From Calditrichota bacterium (GTDB taxonomy: Bacteria; Calditrichota; Calditrichia; Calditrichales; Calditrichaceae), in assembly GCA_024278715.1 (NCBI GenBank), contig JAJRSN010000502.1:1-17605 (forward strand): a stretch of 17,605 bases of DNA, written 5' to 3'. Numbering within the stretch: position 1 is the first letter of the stretch; every line of letters begins with the position of its first letter. Position numbers and translations under genes: made by a program. Shown one piece after another: positions 15,843 to 17,605 of the stretch. A model generated the notes under the pieces. It saw only the letters and a program-made list of their open reading frames with translations, did not search any database and was not told the origin of the DNA.

Positions 15843-16339
15843 TGATAAAGTATTTGAGCTGCCTGTTTTTAATATTATTCTTAACCGGGGTTGTCGATGG
15901 ACAAAATTACAACGAATTGTTCTCCAAAAAACAGCAAGCCGCGGAGCAGCAACCCAATCGGGCGGCGCAATACATTCTAGGCAGCGGAGATGTTTTATTG
16001 GTGACTGTAAATCTGTGGGGTCATGTTCTTAAGCCCGGTATTTACAGCGTTCCCAGCTCCTATACGCTTATTGATTTGATCTCTTCCGCCGGCGGACCTT
16101 TGAGTACGGCTCGATTAAACGATGTCCGGATTGTCAGAAAAAATCAGGAAGTCCTGAAAGTCGATATTGAAAAATTCCTGAAAACAGGAGACGAATCTTC
16201 ATTACCGCCTTTGCAGCCCGGAGATACGATTATCGTTTCCGGCAGTATTCAGGATGTTTTTACGAAATTAGTGGCAATTTTTCGTGATTTGGCAATAATT
16301 GTGAATGTATTTGTTCTTGCAGCCAGAGTAAATTATTGA
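15842..16339 (+). CDS. Small SLBB-domain protein with C-terminal membrane segment
   Basis: The 165 residues have a signal peptide (about 1-20, ending VDG), a short linker, the start of a polysaccharide-export (Wza-like) motif YILGSGDV (44-51), then directly an SLBB domain (about 60-140; GHVLKPGIYSVPSSYTLIDL, ISSAGGP, LQPGDTIIV). A hydrophobic C-terminal helix follows (about 143-162). Wza-type exporters have an 80-residue-class export domain before the SLBB repeats; here only its first residues remain, so this is a reduced form. SLBB domains bind sugars or line export channels. The ATG overlaps the lipoprotein stop by one base (TGATG), indicating translational coupling. Whether it moves polysaccharide or supports T9SS attachment is unknown. 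Confidence 0.85.
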   Translation: MIKYLSCLFLILFLTGVVDGQNYNELFSKKQQAAEQQPNRAAQYILGSGDVLLVTVNLWGHVLKPGIYSVPSSYTLIDLISSAGGPLSTARLNDVRIVRKNQEVLKVDIEKFLKTGDESSLPPLQPGDTIIVSGSIQDVFTKLVAIFRDLAIIVNVFVLAARVNY

Positions 16340-16364
16340 AAAATCAAATAATTTTGTCTATCTT
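16336..16364 (+). promoter_or_regulatory. Candidate promoter for the outer-membrane protein gene
   Basis: TTGAAA (16336-16341, five of six consensus), a 17-base spacer and TATCTT (16359-16364, four of six) lie just past the SLBB coding sequence; the -35 box overlaps its TGA stop. The downstream TATCTTTA also resembles the Bacteroidota -7 element TAnnTTTG except for its last base. Transcription would begin near 16371, just before the hairpin at 16374. Confidence 0.5.
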
Positions 16365-16373
16365 TAAAAATAA

Positions 16374-16405
16374 CAAATCAGAGATAAACCCATTAATCTG
16401 ATTTG
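16374..16405 (+). promoter_or_regulatory. 5' leader hairpin touching the ribosome binding site
   Basis: A perfect 9-bp inverted repeat, CAAATCAGA (16374-16382) and TCTGATTTG (16397-16405), surrounds a 14-base loop. Its last base is the first G of the ribosome binding site GGGAG (16405-16409), six bases before the ATG. There is no T run, so it is not a terminator. It may stabilise the mRNA, limit ribosome access, or act as an operator. Confidence 0.5.
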
Positions 16406-16415
16406 GGAGTGCACC

Positions 16416-17603
16416 ATGAAAAAGTTAATTCTTTTAGCGCTTGGTATTACCCTGCTTGGCACGCACGCTGTTTTTAGCCAGTTACCCAATGCAGACCGGA
16501 CATTGATGTACACGCAAACAGGTAATACCATTGAACAGGGTCGTCTGTTTATATATAATGAGATGAACTTTTACACCAAAGTAGGCGACTTTGTGGGCAA
16601 TCTGAAACCTCAAAATTTCCAGAGTGTAAATTATTGGCTCGTTGCGGGAAATATGGCTGCTACTTATGGGATAGCCGAGCATTTCGACGCTACTTTAGGT
16701 ATTCGGGTCTATCAGGATACTCATTACAGCAATGAGTTTAATCTTCCCGATGATATCTTTTTAACGGTAAGAGCCGGTTCTTACTCCTTCGGATACGGAT
16801 TTTTCAAGGCAGGGCTGCTTTCAAGCTTTAGAATTCCTACGGGTAAAAAGCATAATTATCCCTTTGCCGAATACGCAAGCGGAGCGTTGGAGTACGGCTT
16901 TTTAGGCGCATTGTCTTTTTACATTGATCCTTACTTTCCCGATCGTAGTTTCAGTGTGCATTACAATATCGGAATCTGGAATCACAATGAAAAAGGACGC
17001 ACCGTTTATAAGTACGAGAATAATTATCGCGATGTGAACGGAGTTCTCCATCAAAAGGGAGAAGAATTAAAAGGCACGGTCAATTCCGTTGATTTGCGGA
17101 TGGCGTTGGCTGCGGTTTTCCCTTCGGACATGTTTGATTTCAGGCTTGAACTTTCGGGTATTCTGTATTTGCAAAAGCCGGACGCCTTTGTTTACAGCGC
17201 GGAAGAATGGGCGTTTTTAAGTCCCAGTATTCGATACAAAGCCGCGGAATGGGCTTCTGTGGATTTGGGAGCGGATTTTCGACTTTCGCCAGCTGTGCGT
17301 CAATGGACAAATCCGATTATACCGGATTTATCCGAAACGCTCGACTTGCCTAAAAATTATCCCTCATGGAGAATCCATTTGGGCGTGAATGTGAACTTGC
17401 AGTTGACGAGCGGCGGTGTTTCCAAAGCCGAAGACCTGTATCAAAAAGAGCAAATAAAAGAGAACAGAGAGTTCTTTGAAACCGTATTAAAAGAAAAACA
17501 AAAAGCTAAATCGGTGCAGACTGAGATAGAAAGTTTGAGGAAGTTACGCAAAGAAGCAGAGAAGGAAATCAAAGAATTGAAAAAAATATTGGAAGAGGAT
17601 TAA
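16416..17603 (+). CDS. Predicted outer-membrane barrel protein with C-terminal coiled coil
   Basis: The 395-residue product has a clear signal peptide (about 1-21, ending VFS) and then many short alternating beta-strands with aromatic residues and glycines (IEQGRLFIYNEMNFYTKVG, FDATLGIRVYQDTHYS, SVDLGADFRLSPAVR), as in outer-membrane barrels. I cannot assign a family. From about residue 336 the character changes to a 60-residue charged helix rich in Lys and Glu (DLYQKEQIKENREFF to EIKELKKILEED) that should form a coiled coil, probably periplasmic. There is no OmpA-type peptidoglycan-binding domain. The ribosome binding site GGGAG is well placed. It appears to have its own promoter and is not tightly coupled to the upstream operon. 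Confidence 0.82.
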   Translation: MKKLILLALGITLLGTHAVFSQLPNADRTLMYTQTGNTIEQGRLFIYNEMNFYTKVGDFVGNLKPQNFQSVNYWLVAGNMAATYGIAEHFDATLGIRVYQDTHYSNEFNLPDDIFLTVRAGSYSFGYGFFKAGLLSSFRIPTGKKHNYPFAEYASGALEYGFLGALSFYIDPYFPDRSFSVHYNIGIWNHNEKGRTVYKYENNYRDVNGVLHQKGEELKGTVNSVDLRMALAAVFPSDMFDFRLELSGILYLQKPDAFVYSAEEWAFLSPSIRYKAAEWASVDLGADFRLSPAVRQWTNPIIPDLSETLDLPKNYPSWRIHLGVNVNLQLTSGGVSKAEDLYQKEQIKENREFFETVLKEKQKAKSVQTEIESLRKLRKEAEKEIKELKKILEED

Positions 17604-17605
17604 AA

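Overview
The window reads as a chromosomal segment of a Gram-negative bacterium of the Fibrobacterota-Chlorobiota-Bacteroidota (FCB) superphylum. A Calditrichota-like lineage is my best guess, not a proof. The evidence is a lipid A kinase (LpxK), a PorU/PorV pair of the type IX secretion system (T9SS), an FlgD-like C-terminal sorting domain, a lipoprotein and several outer-membrane-type proteins. The DNA is moderately AT-rich. All genes lie on the + strand, packed into short-spaced or overlapping operons. I see no mobile element, CRISPR array or phage gene.

Region 1 (1-4976) is housekeeping. It holds the 3' part of lpxK, then a near-consensus sigma70 promoter (700-728) that overlaps the lpxK stop codon. 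This is followed by an initiator tRNA-Met, a terminator-shaped hairpin, a second CAT-anticodon tRNA, and the tilS-hpt-ftsH cluster known from many bacteria. A strong intrinsic terminator closes it (4939-4976).

Region 2 (4977-5403) is a 427-base AT-rich gap without a convincing gene. It contains a weak candidate promoter and two sets of inverted repeats, one of which can pair in mutually exclusive ways.

Region 3 (5404-8928) is a TPR membrane protein, a dihydropteroate synthase (folP) with an unusual N-terminal extension, and a diadenylate cyclase (cdaA). They overlap or are closely spaced and are probably one transcript.

Region 4 (9016-16339) is a four-gene unit in which every junction overlaps or is 6 bases long: a 1676-residue PorU-like C25 (gingipain-type) sortase, a PorV-like outer-membrane barrel, a short lipoprotein with a fibronectin-III-like domain, and a minimal SLBB-domain protein with a C-terminal membrane segment. 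porU-porV adjacency is known from Bacteroidota. The two following genes are the least explained and most interesting part of the window, and may be lineage-specific partners of surface attachment or export.

Region 5 (16340-17603) has its own promoter candidate, a 9-bp hairpin touching the ribosome binding site, and a predicted outer-membrane barrel protein ending in a 60-residue charged coiled coil.
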